Source: an uncultured Bacilli bacterium (GTDB lineage Bacteria; Bacillota_I; Bacilli_A; RF39; UBA660). From it: a stretch of 64,000 nt of DNA. Position 1 is the stretch's first letter. Each line of letters opens with the position of its first letter. Below, in pieces: positions 18,742-28,015 of the stretch. The notes under the pieces were generated by a model, which was not told the origin of the DNA, searched no databases, and was given only the letters and a program-made list of their open reading frames with translations. The stretch spans positions 1 to 64,000 of the forward strand of contig CAKOHV010000002.1 of NCBI GenBank assembly GCA_934086145.1, in the 5' to 3' direction. Both the position numbers and the translations under genes were made by a program.

Positions 18742-20494
18742 GACGATATTTTTTTAATTCTTTTGATAAACTACATTCATCATCGTCCTCGATAATATCA
18801 AACATACATTGACCATTTTCGACAATTGGGGCCTTTAAAGTAACTCCATCTTCCCCTACTAACAATAAATTGTCACCTTCAATACCAAAACAGCAATAGA
18901 ACAAACCTTCTCTTACTTCATCAAGTAAACTTTTATCTTGCCCACGATATTTTACTTTATAAAAATTATTAAAATAACCATCGCGCAAAGCAATTAAAAC
19001 CGCACATAAGTGTTCACAATAAAGTTCTTCCTCACAATTACACCAAATCATGGCAAAATCATCATTAATTTGATGAAAAATTACTAAATGTGGTTCCTTA
19101 TCATCAACAAGCGCCACATACTTATCTTCTAGCTTTTCTAAGAATAGAACTTTGCCCTTCTCATATTCCTTTTGGCCTTTTTTAATTAAACTATCACTAA
19201 AGACAGTTGTTAAATCAGACTTGAAAAGATCAAACTTAATTGGTTTTAAAGCATTATATTTATCGGCCATTCCATCTAATAAACCAAATATTTCATTTAA
19301 CATAACATCCATACCTCTTGGTAAATAAGAGAATAAAATAACAATGAAATCGCCTAAGAATTCTAATTCTTCAGGTAAGAAACGATCAAAAACATACTCT
19401 CTTTTTATTCCATCAAAAATATTAGTTACTACAACTCGATCACCATATATTTTATCATCACTAAAATTAGCACTTGAAGTAAAGGTATTAGCTAAAATAT
19501 TAACTACTTTATTAGCTAAATAACTAGTCATCGTTTGAATATTAACATAATTCTCGATATGTTTTAAATCTATAAAATTCAAATCAACCCAAACAACTTT
19601 ATAAGCTTTAACAGTATCATCATAATCAAACCTTATATAAATATTATTTCCATTATAGTTACATAGCAAGATTGAAGCATATTCAATGTGTCCTTTTTTA
19701 GTTAAATACTTATCAATCTTAGAAAATACCTTATGTTGTTCCTTAGATTTTTCTCTATCAAATAAAACACGTTGTTTATCTAATTCATTTATAAATTTTT
19801 TCTTAGCTTTCATTGTTTCATTCTTAACACGAGCCGTAATATCTTTAATTAATTTCTCACTAGCTTCAAAATTAAAAGCGGAAACCAATCTCTTGTATAA
19901 ACCACCACGACTAAGTAATATTTCTTTAACCTTTTTCGTAATTTCTTCTGTACTATCTTTCTTAATTTGCCCAGCAGCTTTCTTAAATCCATTAATAATA
20001 TTATAAGAAATTATATTATCAACTGCATATATAACAAATAAACTAATAGCTATCGAATTAAGCACAACTACCGGAATATTAGCTAATATTTTAGTAAAGA
20101 AAGGATTAATTAAATACATCATCACCAAGCCTAAAACACCAAATGCTATCAAATTATCCAAACAGATACGTCCATTAAGATTATATTTCTTGTCAGAATA
20201 ATCCCACCATCTAGCTTTAAACAACTTTTCCATAATATAACTTGTAAAATATTCCAAAATTGAACAAATTAAAGTTGCCATGGCAAACAAAACAAAAGGA
20301 TCATCTAAATATTTATGTAATAAAATAATAATTAATAAACATCCATTACCATATATTGGACATATTGGTCCTATTAAAAAACCTCTATTAACCAATTTTT
20401 TAGTTGTATATAACGTTACAAGAACTTCCATACACCAACCAAAGAAAGAATATAAAATAAACAGAATAAACAATGAAGCTAAGTTATATTGCAT
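18737..20494 (-). CDS. CmpB-type multipass membrane protein fused to a SWIM-like zinc finger
   Basis: 585 residues. Residues 1-160 contain five or so transmembrane helices and match the putative ABC-transporter type IV (CmpB/PF06541) family: SFFGWCMEVLVTLYTTKKL, IGPICPIYGNG and DLIAFGVLGLV-like segments. About 400 cytosolic residues follow, with a helical region (170-260) and, near residue 485, CNCEEELYCEHLC. That is a CxC-x5-CxH pattern plus hydrophobic residues, as in SWIM zinc fingers that bind DNA or protein. This combination is unusual. ATG 20494 follows GGTGGTG by 6 nt. Function unknown. Confidence 0.72.
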   Translation of the reverse strand: MQYNLASLFILFILYSFFGWCMEVLVTLYTTKKLVNRGFLIGPICPIYGNGCLLIIILLHKYLDDPFVLFAMATLICSILEYFTSYIMEKLFKARWWDYSDKKYNLNGRICLDNLIAFGVLGLVMMYLINPFFTKILANIPVVVLNSIAISLFVIYAVDNIISYNIINGFKKAAGQIKKDSTEEITKKVKEILLSRGGLYKRLVSAFNFEASEKLIKDITARVKNETMKAKKKFINELDKQRVLFDREKSKEQHKVFSKIDKYLTKKGHIEYASILLCNYNGNNIYIRFDYDDTVKAYKVVWVDLNFIDLKHIENYVNIQTMTSYLANKVVNILANTFTSSANFSDDKIYGDRVVVTNIFDGIKREYVFDRFLPEELEFLGDFIVILFSYLPRGMDVMLNEIFGLLDGMADKYNALKPIKFDLFKSDLTTVFSDSLIKKGQKEYEKGKVLFLEKLEDKYVALVDDKEPHLVIFHQINDDFAMIWCNCEEELYCEHLCAVLIALRDGYFNNFYKVKYRGQDKSLLDEVREGLFYCCFGIEGDNLLLVGEDGVTLKAPIVENGQCMFDIIEDDDECSLSKELKKYRQ

Positions 20495-20540
20495 AAAACA
20501 CACCACCATTTCCCATATTTTATCATAAAAATTACATTAT

Positions 20541-20999
20541 TTAATTTTTTTCTTCTAAATATCGTTCAAGTTTTCTTAAAAAATATTTTTGCCCCTGATA
20601 AATCTTCTGATAAGCCACTGCTAAGTCAAACCATTCAGCCTGGTCCATCTCTGAAAATTCTTTAATCTGGCCCGAACCAGGTGGCCATTCTTTCTTAAAA
20701 GTATTACTCACGATATTTGTCGTATCTAAATCTTTATTCACAATAAAAATATTAAGGATCTTTTTATTCTTTTGCTTATGACCACCCAAATAAATTAATT
20801 CGTTTGCTAAAATTTTATGTCCACTCTCTTCATAAAATTCTCTTAAAGCAGCAGCTAAAGCTCCTTCACTTTTATACTCTCCTTTACAAATACTCCATTC
20901 ATCTTTACCAATAGCATAAGGACCTCCTGGATGTTCTAAATAAACTTTTACTTTACCTTCTTCGATTTTATAAGGTAAAATCCCTGCACTTCTTTTCAC
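20541..20999 (-). CDS. NUDIX hydrolase, COG4119-like
   Basis: 152 residues beginning KRSAGILPYKIEEGKVKVYL. The Nudix box reads GEYKSEGALAAALREFYEES; the REFYEE core that binds metal is complete, but the spacing before it is one residue shorter than the textbook Gx5Ex7REUxEExGU. Nudix enzymes cleave nucleoside diphosphates linked to another moiety. The GGPYAIGKDEWSICKGE lead-in is typical of the COG4119 subgroup. The specific substrate is unknown. Confidence 0.88.
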   Translation of the reverse strand: MKRSAGILPYKIEEGKVKVYLEHPGGPYAIGKDEWSICKGEYKSEGALAAALREFYEESGHKILANELIYLGGHKQKNKKILNIFIVNKDLDTTNIVSNTFKKEWPPGSGQIKEFSEMDQAEWFDLAVAYQKIYQGQKYFLRKLERYLEEKN

Positions 21000-21016
21000 A
21001 ACTTTTCCTCCTCAAT

Positions 21017-21292
21017 CTAAAAAAAGAACCTTCCTAAACAATACACCCAAATAATTAAAAAGACTAAATGACATAAATGAAATTTCCATTTCAAAGTTTT
21101 ATGATGAAATACATACATTCCAAGAATGCAACCAAAAACACCACCACTCATAGCTATCAATAACAAAGTTCGCTCTCGAATACGATGATGACGACGCATT
21201 GCTTGCACTTTATCATAAGCATAGAATATAACTCCTGTAACATTTAAAATTATTAAATACCAATATATATACTTCATTAAATATAACACCAT
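21017..21292 (-). CDS. DUF1294 small membrane protein
   Basis: 91 residues with three or four hydrophobic segments and the family signature YDKVQAMRRHHRIRERTLL, then GGVFGCILGMYVFHHKTLKW. DUF1294 proteins are small inner-membrane proteins of unknown function. The true start could be the ATG at 21292 or the in-frame ATG five codons later. Neither has a strong ribosome-binding site. Confidence 0.85.
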   Translation of the reverse strand: MVLYLMKYIYWYLIILNVTGVIFYAYDKVQAMRRHHRIRERTLLLIAMSGGVFGCILGMYVFHHKTLKWKFHLCHLVFLIIWVYCLGRFFF

Positions 21293-21303
21293 CCCAATTA
21301 TAG

Positions 21304-21336
21304 CAAAAAAGAGCTTAAACTTTAAGCTCCTTTTTT
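21304..21336 (-). terminator. Terminator, probably bidirectional
   Basis: AAAAGAGCTTAAA pairs with TTTAAGCTCCTTTT. It overlaps the stop of the surface protein gene. Confidence 0.85.
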
Positions 21337-22614
21337 ACCTTGTAAATTATGACTTTTAATAACTAAATAAATTATAAGTCCCATCAAAGGTAACGCAATC
21401 AAGACAATTAAACTAATCTTTAAAATATTCCCTATATTATTATTTTTCTTTTCTGGTTCTAAAACATTTGCTTCTAAAACCTCTTCTTTTTCATTTTGAC
21501 CAATAACCCCATACTGACTCAAGTGAGTCGTTTTAAAGACAATATAACCATCTTCAATTGTTCCATCAATATATTCTGCTATTTCGCCATCATCATTTAC
21601 ATAAATTATTTTATAGTTATCATAATTAGTATTTTCATCTAATTTAATTTTTATTATAAATGAATTATCTTTCATTTCTACTTCTTTTTTACCATTATAA
21701 ATAGAAACATCGTAAAGGCTAACTATTTCAAAATCCTCTACTTTCTCCGTATATTCAGATTTTTTATCATCTAAGTCATTAACATTTAGCTTATATTTAT
21801 TATTTAATTTAGTATCACTTATTAATATAACTTTATCTGTTTTTAGTGTTGTCGTTTTTGAACTAGTTTTCTTTTTCGTTTTACTAGTTGTTTTAGTAAT
21901 AGTTGTTGGTGTTGTTTGAACTTCTTCTTTCGTTTCTTCTGTTTTCTTTTCATATTTTATTATCCCATAACCATCAGCAACGGTTGCTACAAGTTCTGTT
22001 TTAATATGTTTTGCCAGCCATGACTCTGTAACACTTACTGAAGTCATACTAACGTAATCAACGGCTTGCACCATACTATAATCTTCTTCATTAAATTCCT
22101 CTGGTAAATTATTTTTTTCTTTTAATGAAACATAATTGGTCTTAAAGTTACTCAAAGTATCCTCATACACTATTTCATCATTAGAAATTAAAGTCTTGTC
22201 ATTATAAACAAAACGATAAACCATTTCACCATTAACAACTAATTTAACATAAGCATCTTCTTTAAATTTTAAGCTTCCTGTTCCTACTACATTTATCGGT
22301 AATTCACCGACATGGAACATTGCAATATTATTTTCCTCATTAAGGTTTAAAGTAACTTCTGTTTTATCCCAGGTTGCGAAATAGTAAGCATTAAAATTGG
22401 TCAGCGATATGCTATTTCCTTCTCCTGAATAATAAATGGCTTCTCCAACATTTCCATAACTTTGCCCCTTACAAATATACTTTTCAGTATCCAAACTTGA
22501 AGATTGTTTATAAGACGCTAAAACTTGACAATCACCAATCGTTAATGCCTTAATACTACTTATTTGCCATACCAAACTAAGTAATATTATGACAAAAAAA
22601 CTTCTCTTTTGCAT
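21322..22614 (-). CDS. Surface-exposed membrane-anchored protein with Thr/Lys-rich linker
   Basis: 430 residues. A signal peptide (SFFVIILLSLVWQISSIKA) leads into a beta-rich extracellular region of about 195 residues. A linker very rich in Thr and Lys (about 230-250) follows, then a second beta domain of about 100 residues, and finally a C-terminal transmembrane helix with a short basic tail (IVLIALPLMGLIIYLVIKS). The layout is that of a cell-surface anchored protein without an LPxTG motif. Ligand and role are unknown. Confidence 0.78.
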   Translation of the reverse strand: MQKRSFFVIILLSLVWQISSIKALTIGDCQVLASYKQSSSLDTEKYICKGQSYGNVGEAIYYSGEGNSISLTNFNAYYFATWDKTEVTLNLNEENNIAMFHVGELPINVVGTGSLKFKEDAYVKLVVNGEMVYRFVYNDKTLISNDEIVYEDTLSNFKTNYVSLKEKNNLPEEFNEEDYSMVQAVDYVSMTSVSVTESWLAKHIKTELVATVADGYGIIKYEKKTEETKEEVQTTPTTITKTTSKTKKKTSSKTTTLKTDKVILISDTKLNNKYKLNVNDLDDKKSEYTEKVEDFEIVSLYDVSIYNGKKEVEMKDNSFIIKIKLDENTNYDNYKIIYVNDDGEIAEYIDGTIEDGYIVFKTTHLSQYGVIGQNEKEEVLEANVLEPEKKNNNIGNILKISLIVLIALPLMGLIIYLVIKSHNLQGKKGA

Positions 22615-22716
22615 AAAATATTCACTACTTTCTTAAAAAGGGAACTAGTCTATGATAACACTTTAAGTTTCAAAAAAAAAGAAATTAAGGAATGATATAA
22701 CTTATATATATAACTA

Positions 22717-22998
22717 TCAGCTATTGTTATAAGCTACAGTTAATAATTCATCATCTTCCAAAATTTCCGTATAATAATGTTGTAAAATCGACTTAATTCG
22801 GGCTATTTCTCCAACATTTTCATCATTAATTTCCATCTGATAAACAGCTTCACGCATTTCCAAATAAAACTGTTCAAAATCCTTTATTTCTTCCGTCGTT
22901 ACCATTCCAACAACATAAGAATCAATTATTACAAAATGTTTTTTCTCAAGTTCTATATAGGCCTTTTGTAACTCCGCCATACTATTATACCTTTTCAT
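22717..22998 (-). CDS. Unrecognised small acidic protein, 93 aa
   Basis: Acidic and helical with no membrane segment. It starts one base after the stop of the upstream membrane protein gene, implying co-translation with it. No motif recognised. Confidence 0.6.
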   Translation of the reverse strand: MKRYNSMAELQKAYIELEKKHFVIIDSYVVGMVTTEEIKDFEQFYLEMREAVYQMEINDENVGEIARIKSILQHYYTEILEDDELLTVAYNNS

Positions 22999-22999
22999 T

Positions 23000-23626
23000 T
23001 TAAAACAATCCTATCATAACAATTAATGAAACAATAATTAAGAAAAACATACATGTTATATTAAATATCTTATCTTTTAACTCTTGTTCAAAATAAACAT
23101 CCATATGATCCAAAGGATTAAGTTTTATTTCCTTAATACTGCCAATATCTGGAACATTTTTTGTAAAATATCTTACATAAGGTACCTCATAGTTTTCATC
23201 TTTAACTGAATAAGCATAAATTGGTAAATAAGCTTCTTTCTTTAAGTTAGGATTCTTTTCTAAATCAACAACTTGAGCTTCAACTACTAAAGTATGAGTT
23301 TCTAAAATTTTTTTTCTACGATAACATTCTAAAATAAAAGCTGTTAACATCGTAATTACAATACTTAAACAGAAGGTAAAAGTTATAGAATCAGCTAATA
23401 CTAAAACCTTTGACTTATATAATATAACAGCTATAATCGTACTAAAACCAATTCCAACACATAAATAACCATAAGTTTTCTTTAATAAGATAAAACATAT
23501 GCCTAAAATCAATAAAACTACTGAGCCAATAGCCGTTATCAAAAATAAATTATTTCTAAAAATCAAAATTAATATTGCTGCAACTACTCCTACTATATAC
23601 ATTATTATATTTATTATTTTTTCCAT
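23000..23626 (-). CDS. Membrane protein with DUF3592-like domain
   Basis: 208 residues: four N-terminal transmembrane helices, a soluble beta-rich region at about 100-175 (VEAQVVDLEKN, then YAYSVKDENYEV), and a C-terminal transmembrane helix. The soluble part resembles DUF3592, a domain of unknown function in membrane proteins. It sits between yidD and a small acidic gene, apparently in one transcript. Confidence 0.6.
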   Translation of the reverse strand: MEKIINIIMYIVGVVAAILILIFRNNLFLITAIGSVVLLILGICFILLKKTYGYLCVGIGFSTIIAVILYKSKVLVLADSITFTFCLSIVITMLTAFILECYRRKKILETHTLVVEAQVVDLEKNPNLKKEAYLPIYAYSVKDENYEVPYVRYFTKNVPDIGSIKEIKLNPLDHMDVYFEQELKDKIFNITCMFFLIIVSLIVMIGLF

Positions 23627-23638
23627 TTTACCACCATC

Positions 23639-23857
23639 TCAAACCTTTTTTTCTGGTACCGGGTCAAAGCCACCTTTACAAAAAGGATTACATCTTAGAA
23701 CTCTTTTTATTGTTAAATAGCTCCCTTTAACTACCCCAAATCTTTCTATAGCTATTATAGCATAATTAGAACAAGTTGGTTCAAAGCGACAACTATTATG
23801 CCAAGGTCCCGGTATCATCTGATATAATTTTATCATCTTAATAAACAAAGCCTTCAT
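23639..23857 (-). CDS. yidD: Membrane protein insertion efficiency factor YidD
   Basis: 72 residues matching the YidD family throughout: YQMIPGPWHNSCRFEPTCSN followed by YAIIAIERFGVVKGSYL and CNPFCKGGFDPVP, with the conserved cysteines. YidD is a small membrane-associated amphipathic protein that assists YidC-dependent insertion. It is not next to rnpA or yidC here, unlike the classic arrangement. Confidence 0.95.
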   Translation of the reverse strand: MKALFIKMIKLYQMIPGPWHNSCRFEPTCSNYAIIAIERFGVVKGSYLTIKRVLRCNPFCKGGFDPVPEKKV

Positions 23858-23908
23858 ATATTATCACAGAAATAAGATAACATAACATTCCCAATATGTA
23901 AAGACAGG

Positions 23909-23935
23909 AAAAAAGGTCCCTTCCGAGACCAAATA
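23909..23935 (-). terminator. Terminator downstream of the 250-aa gene
   Basis: On the minus strand GGTCTC-GGAA-GGGACC is followed by TTTTTT. It lies about 130 nt past the stop of the unknown gene. Confidence 0.7.
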
Positions 23936-24065
23936 CAATTAATATTATTTCAATTCAAACAATCACTTTAAATTCCAATAAGTAAAAATATTTTTTTTAT
24001 TTATTATTCTTTCTAAATAAATCCTTACTCTTTTTTATCTATTTAATCAAAATGATTAAACCTAA

Positions 24066-24797
24066 TTAATCACTGTTATTTTCATTTTTTATCATATAAC
24101 TATATAAATCATTTTTTAAATCTTTAGCTAACTCATATAATGTTTTTTCATTATTCTCCATAAACTCATCTTCATAATTAGTTAAAACATCTACCATATT
24201 TAGTAAACCATCTTTGTTCGAAATTAAATAATAAAATTCATAATATGCATCTTCTAAAGATTCATAAACGTCATTAAAATTTTTTAAATCAATTTTCTTT
24301 TCTAAAATTAAATACTTTTTTATTAATTTATCTTCACACTTTTTTACTACTATAACTTTATTCTCTTTTTTTAAATAATCATCTAATAACACAAACTCTA
24401 ATTTTACTTTTTTATGCAAATAAAACCAATTTCGTGCTTTTATATCATACAAATAAAATTCATTTACTTTTTTTTCTCTTTTAATAAATTTCCAAAATTC
24501 TTGACGATTTTTAAAAATATACTTTTTCTTCTTTAAATTGCCATCACGGTAATAAGCTAAAGTAACATCTTTTTGTCTCTCGCAATATTTAAAATTATGA
24601 GCTATTAACTTATCAGGCCTAATCTTCTTTCCCAATAAATATATATTACCCAAATCTATAAGTTTTCTAACTTTATTTATATTTTTATAATAGTAATTCA
24701 AAATAAAACCACATTTTTCTAAACCACCATCACAACGACAATATATTCCTTCGATCCTTTCTTTATTATCTATAAAAATGTAACTACTATTATTCAT
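24066..24797 (-). CDS. Unrecognised Lys/Tyr-rich protein, 243 aa
   Basis: Highly charged and rich in Lys, Tyr and Asn. It has an N-terminal cysteine cluster (GIYCRCDGGLEKCGF) and a helical C-terminus, but no signal peptide or membrane segment. ATG 24797 is preceded by GAGGTGAT; the frame opens seven codons earlier. It sits beside a lysozyme remnant in a gene-poor accessory stretch, so transfer or decay is possible. Family unknown. Confidence 0.55.
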   Translation of the reverse strand: MNNSSYIFIDNKERIEGIYCRCDGGLEKCGFILNYYYKNINKVRKLIDLGNIYLLGKKIRPDKLIAHNFKYCERQKDVTLAYYRDGNLKKKKYIFKNRQEFWKFIKREKKVNEFYLYDIKARNWFYLHKKVKLEFVLLDDYLKKENKVIVVKKCEDKLIKKYLILEKKIDLKNFNDVYESLEDAYYEFYYLISNKDGLLNMVDVLTNYEDEFMENNEKTLYELAKDLKNDLYSYMIKNENNSD

Positions 24798-24875
24798 GTA
24801 ATCACCTCTAACATACAAGCTCTACTTATATATTATACTTGAATAATAATATTTCTTTTTTATTTTTCAATATTT

Positions 24876-25412
24876 TTATATAAATAACTCACTTCTATTA
24901 AATTCTTTATTTCTTCTATCGAACAGATAATCATCTTCCATTTTATTATAGTTACAATATAAATTTTTTAGATTTTTCCATTCTTTTAGTAAGCCACTTT
25001 TTTGTTTATTTTGATTATAAGTTACACAAATCTTAAACCATAAACTATTAGAAGCGATATTTACAGTTAAACCTTTTTCTTCAAAAAACATACAAAAGCC
25101 TTTTATAGCTTCCTTAATTAATCTTTTATTTTTTTGACTATCATAACCGGGTATTTCTATATCAATATATAAAGGATACATTTTTTTATTAAAAACATAT
25201 TTATAAAGCTTTTTTGCTTCTTTAAAAGCTAATTCAAAATCAGTAGCAAAGCTATGCCAATAGAAGCCTAGTGGTCTATCAACTCGATTCTTTAAATAAC
25301 AAACTTCTAAATAGTCAGTAACTTTTTTAAAATAAATATCTTCATTTGCTAATTCATCAATACTTAAATCCGTCATAACTTCATTTTTACTCACTTTTGC
25401 ACCAACTTTCAT
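24876..25412 (-). pseudogene. Truncated GH25 (lysozyme-like) remnant
   Basis: 178 residues. The middle aligns by eye with the intact GH25 enzyme encoded at 41501-42358: RPLGFYWHSFATDFELAFKE corresponds to VPVGVYFFSSATNEYEVLEE, and PLYIDIEIPG to PVAYDFESF, keeping the catalytic-type acidic pair. The N-terminal DVSxWQG strand and the C-terminal W-x-Y strand of the barrel are missing, and no good ribosome-binding site precedes the ATG. GH25 enzymes cleave peptidoglycan muramic acid linkages; this copy is probably inactive. It may be a phage-endolysin relic. Confidence 0.55.
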
Positions 25413-26151
25413 TTTTATATCTTTACTGTCGTTAAACCTTCATATAAAATTATTGAACTATATTTTTAAATAATTTTATAATTTTAAATACTTTTCATTG
25501 TAGTCAAATTCTTTAACTTATACCTATCACCTCTTTGTTAACCCCGTGACTCTAGAATAAACTTTTTTACCTTATAAAATCAATTACTATATAAACAATT
25601 CTAATGCTTATTTATGCAACAAGCCCTTAACTTGCTATGCAACACCCCACGCAACACCACAAAATTCGACAAAATCCGCCATTTTTCAACTTTTTTCAAC
25701 TTTTTTCAACTTAAAGCATTCATTTCTTTACTTAATCTCACACCTTATCTTAAATAATATTTTTTTACCTAAAAATTTTTTAAAATCTAAAATTTTAACT
25801 TACTACCATAAAAGAAACTTCTTACCAACAAAACATCTTCTCTTAAATACCAAGTATACTCCATTACTTAGTATCAAATTGCCTAAAAAAACTTAGTAAC
25901 TTCTTACGCAACATCTTTATTTACGTCCTATCCTTACTATATAAGAAACGCCTTTTTCACGTACATTACCAAGAATTTTTATAATAAAATTTAAAGGCTA
26001 TTTTTAATAAGCAAACACGTTAACATACTCAATTTTCTACTATAAAAAACATTTTATTGCTATAGTATTTAGTATTATCTACCCTACATCATTTAGATAA
26101 GATATTTCACTTTAAATAATGATTATCAAAACTTTCAGGAAAAAAATGAGT
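25413..26151. other. Gene-poor AT-rich stretch
   Basis: About 740 bp without a convincing gene on either strand. It contains short repeats (listed separately) and several GCAACA words near 25617-25655 and 25908. No attachment site or integrase remnant could be recognised. Confidence 0.6.
25681..25712. repeat. Three tandem 10-bp repeats
   Basis: Three consecutive copies of (a/t)tttttcaac. They lie in noncoding DNA upstream of the lysozyme remnant. Confidence 0.8.
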
Positions 26152-26152
26152 C

Positions 26153-26179
26153 AAAAAAAAATCACCGAAGTGATTTTTT
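26153..26179 (-). terminator. Terminator of the secreted-protein gene
   Basis: AAAAAATCAC-CGAA-GTGATTTTTT is perfectly symmetric. It lies just past the stop of the minus-strand gene. Confidence 0.85.
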
Positions 26180-26198
26180 CCACTAAAGTGACTTTCTA

Positions 26199-26954
26199 TT
26201 ACCAAGTACCTTCCCAGTAAACATGGGCTTCTGGTGTATTGTCATATTTACTACTAACTGATGTAGCTAAAACAATTCCATAAGTACTTGCTACATATTT
26301 TTTTGCTTCTGTAAGAGATGATGTCTTCTGAGCATGTGCATAATCACCTGTTGCTGCCTGAGCAGTTATTGTACCTTCTTCAGATTTTTTAACATCAAAA
26401 TACAAAGTTTGTTTTAATGAAGACAATGTTCCTGTAGGCAAGGCAAATGAAACACCAATTGCATTATCAAAATTCAAAAATGAGCCATTACGTTCTGTTG
26501 TACAACTACCACCAGAAATACAATAATATTGAGTAAAAGTTCCGCCAATACGTGGTTTAACGTTACTAGGGTAACCAATTGACATTATGTCATAACTTCT
26601 TGTTTTAGGATATTTCTGCCAAACAAGAATATTTTTATAACGATAATAACTACCATTAGCTAAAATACTCGTTTCCATGTACTTATATTCTGTAGTTATA
26701 CCAGCAGAATTATATGGTTCCGCCACATTATCATCCGCTTCGGCTGCATCATACTCATCTTTACTTATTTCTACTGTCCTATACAAGTCATTTGAATCAG
26801 TACTAAAAGTTGAAACCTCAGGAGCATAGTGAATAGTTTTATAGTATTTAGTTACTGACGCAACAACATAAAAGCCCTCATCCTCACTTGCATGAACCAC
26901 AAATGGTACAACTAACAACAAGGCTAGAAGCAAACCCAATCCTTTCTTTTTCAA
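26199..26954 (-). CDS. Secreted protein of unknown function, 251 aa
   Basis: A clear signal peptide (GLGLLLALLLVVPFVVHASE, cleavage after VHA) precedes about 225 residues of beta-rich, Ser/Thr/Tyr-rich sequence. One cysteine pair (YYCISGGSCTTE) probably forms a disulfide. There is no anchor. GGAGGA precedes the ATG. It lies downstream of a membrane-bound XRE regulator (93-bp gap) with its own terminator, so the two may be one regulatory unit. No family recognised. Confidence 0.72.
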   Translation of the reverse strand: MKKKGLGLLLALLLVVPFVVHASEDEGFYVVASVTKYYKTIHYAPEVSTFSTDSNDLYRTVEISKDEYDAAEADDNVAEPYNSAGITTEYKYMETSILANGSYYRYKNILVWQKYPKTRSYDIMSIGYPSNVKPRIGGTFTQYYCISGGSCTTERNGSFLNFDNAIGVSFALPTGTLSSLKQTLYFDVKKSEEGTITAQAATGDYAHAQKTSSLTEAKKYVASTYGIVLATSVSSKYDNTPEAHVYWEGTW

Positions 26955-27046
26955 AACTATTTCCTCCTTTCATGCCTTCATTTTATAAAACATTTAATAA
27001 AATTCAAAGAAATATTTACGCAACTACAGAAGCTATTTAAGCATCA

Positions 27047-27835
27047 TCATACTCTAGACAATACAACATCATATCTTCCAGTTTCTTTACTTTCATAATT
27101 TTTATAAGAAATTGAAAGAGTTAAATTTTCATCTATATCAAGTAGTTCACTTTCAAAAGACAAATCAAAATAATCAAAAAACGTATGAATTTTTTCAACT
27201 TTATCACTTTTAAAAAAAGTATTATAAATCATTTTATTACCTGAATAAATATTCAGTGTAACTTCGTTAGCAGATGGCTCTAATTCCTTACCATAATTTT
27301 TTGAAACATAATTAATGCTTCGAAGGCTAAACATTTTTTTATTACGATTAAAAAAAATTTGACCACTACAACTTATTTCACTAGAATCAGATTTAACATT
27401 ATAAAAATCCCACTTATTATTATTCTTAATTATCCAAAAACAAGTTAAAAAGATGATAAAAAATAATAATATTGTACCAAAAACCTTAATACATTTATTT
27501 TTTATAGAAGTAGTATACATTTCAATTCCATTTAACGTCGCTTCATCTGTTTCTGCGGCCGAATCATCATCTATTATTTCCCCACATAATAAATCATTAA
27601 CAGTAACATCTAAAACTTTAGCTAATTTCATCAAACGAAAAATATCCGGAGCATAACTGCCACTTTCCCATCTCGAAACAGTCCCCTTATTTACACCAAC
27701 CAACTCTGCCAACTGTAATTGTGTCATATCTTTCTCATTACGAAGTGATGCAATAAATTGGCCAAGTTTTTCTGTACTCATTTTTCTTGATCTTTCTACA
27801 TTTTCATTCGTTATACATTGTCTTTTCATATACAC
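27047..27835 (-). CDS. Membrane-bound XRE-family regulator
   Basis: 262 residues. An XRE helix-turn-helix occupies about 20-80 (MTQLQLAELVGVNKGTVSRW, then ESGSYAPDIFRLMKLAK). A single transmembrane helix (GTILLFFIIFLTCFWII, about 118-138) and a 120-residue extracytoplasmic domain follow. The design joins DNA binding directly to an outside sensor domain. The GTG at 27835 has AAAGGAG 9 nt upstream and is the favoured start; ATG codons two and eighteen codons later are alternatives. It is divergent from the double-XRE gene. Confidence 0.8.
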   Translation of the reverse strand: MYMKRQCITNENVERSRKMSTEKLGQFIASLRNEKDMTQLQLAELVGVNKGTVSRWESGSYAPDIFRLMKLAKVLDVTVNDLLCGEIIDDDSAAETDEATLNGIEMYTTSIKNKCIKVFGTILLFFIIFLTCFWIIKNNNKWDFYNVKSDSSEISCSGQIFFNRNKKMFSLRSINYVSKNYGKELEPSANEVTLNIYSGNKMIYNTFFKSDKVEKIHTFFDYFDLSFESELLDIDENLTLSISYKNYESKETGRYDVVLSRV

Positions 27836-28015
27836 TACTTCCCACTCCTTTTAATTATCTCAAAAAAAGGTCTTTAAATCATTATAAACTTAATAAACAT
27901 TTTTCCAAAACTAAAAAAAACTCCCGAAAAATAACCAAAAAATTATTTTTTCACATTTCCCAGACTTTAAGCATAAGTTAAAATTTATTTGGAATAATAA
28001 CATTGGGTGATTCTA

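Noticed and set aside
25681..25712. Possible CRISPR or iteron array
   Set aside because: Only three 10-bp copies without spacers; no cas or replication gene nearby.
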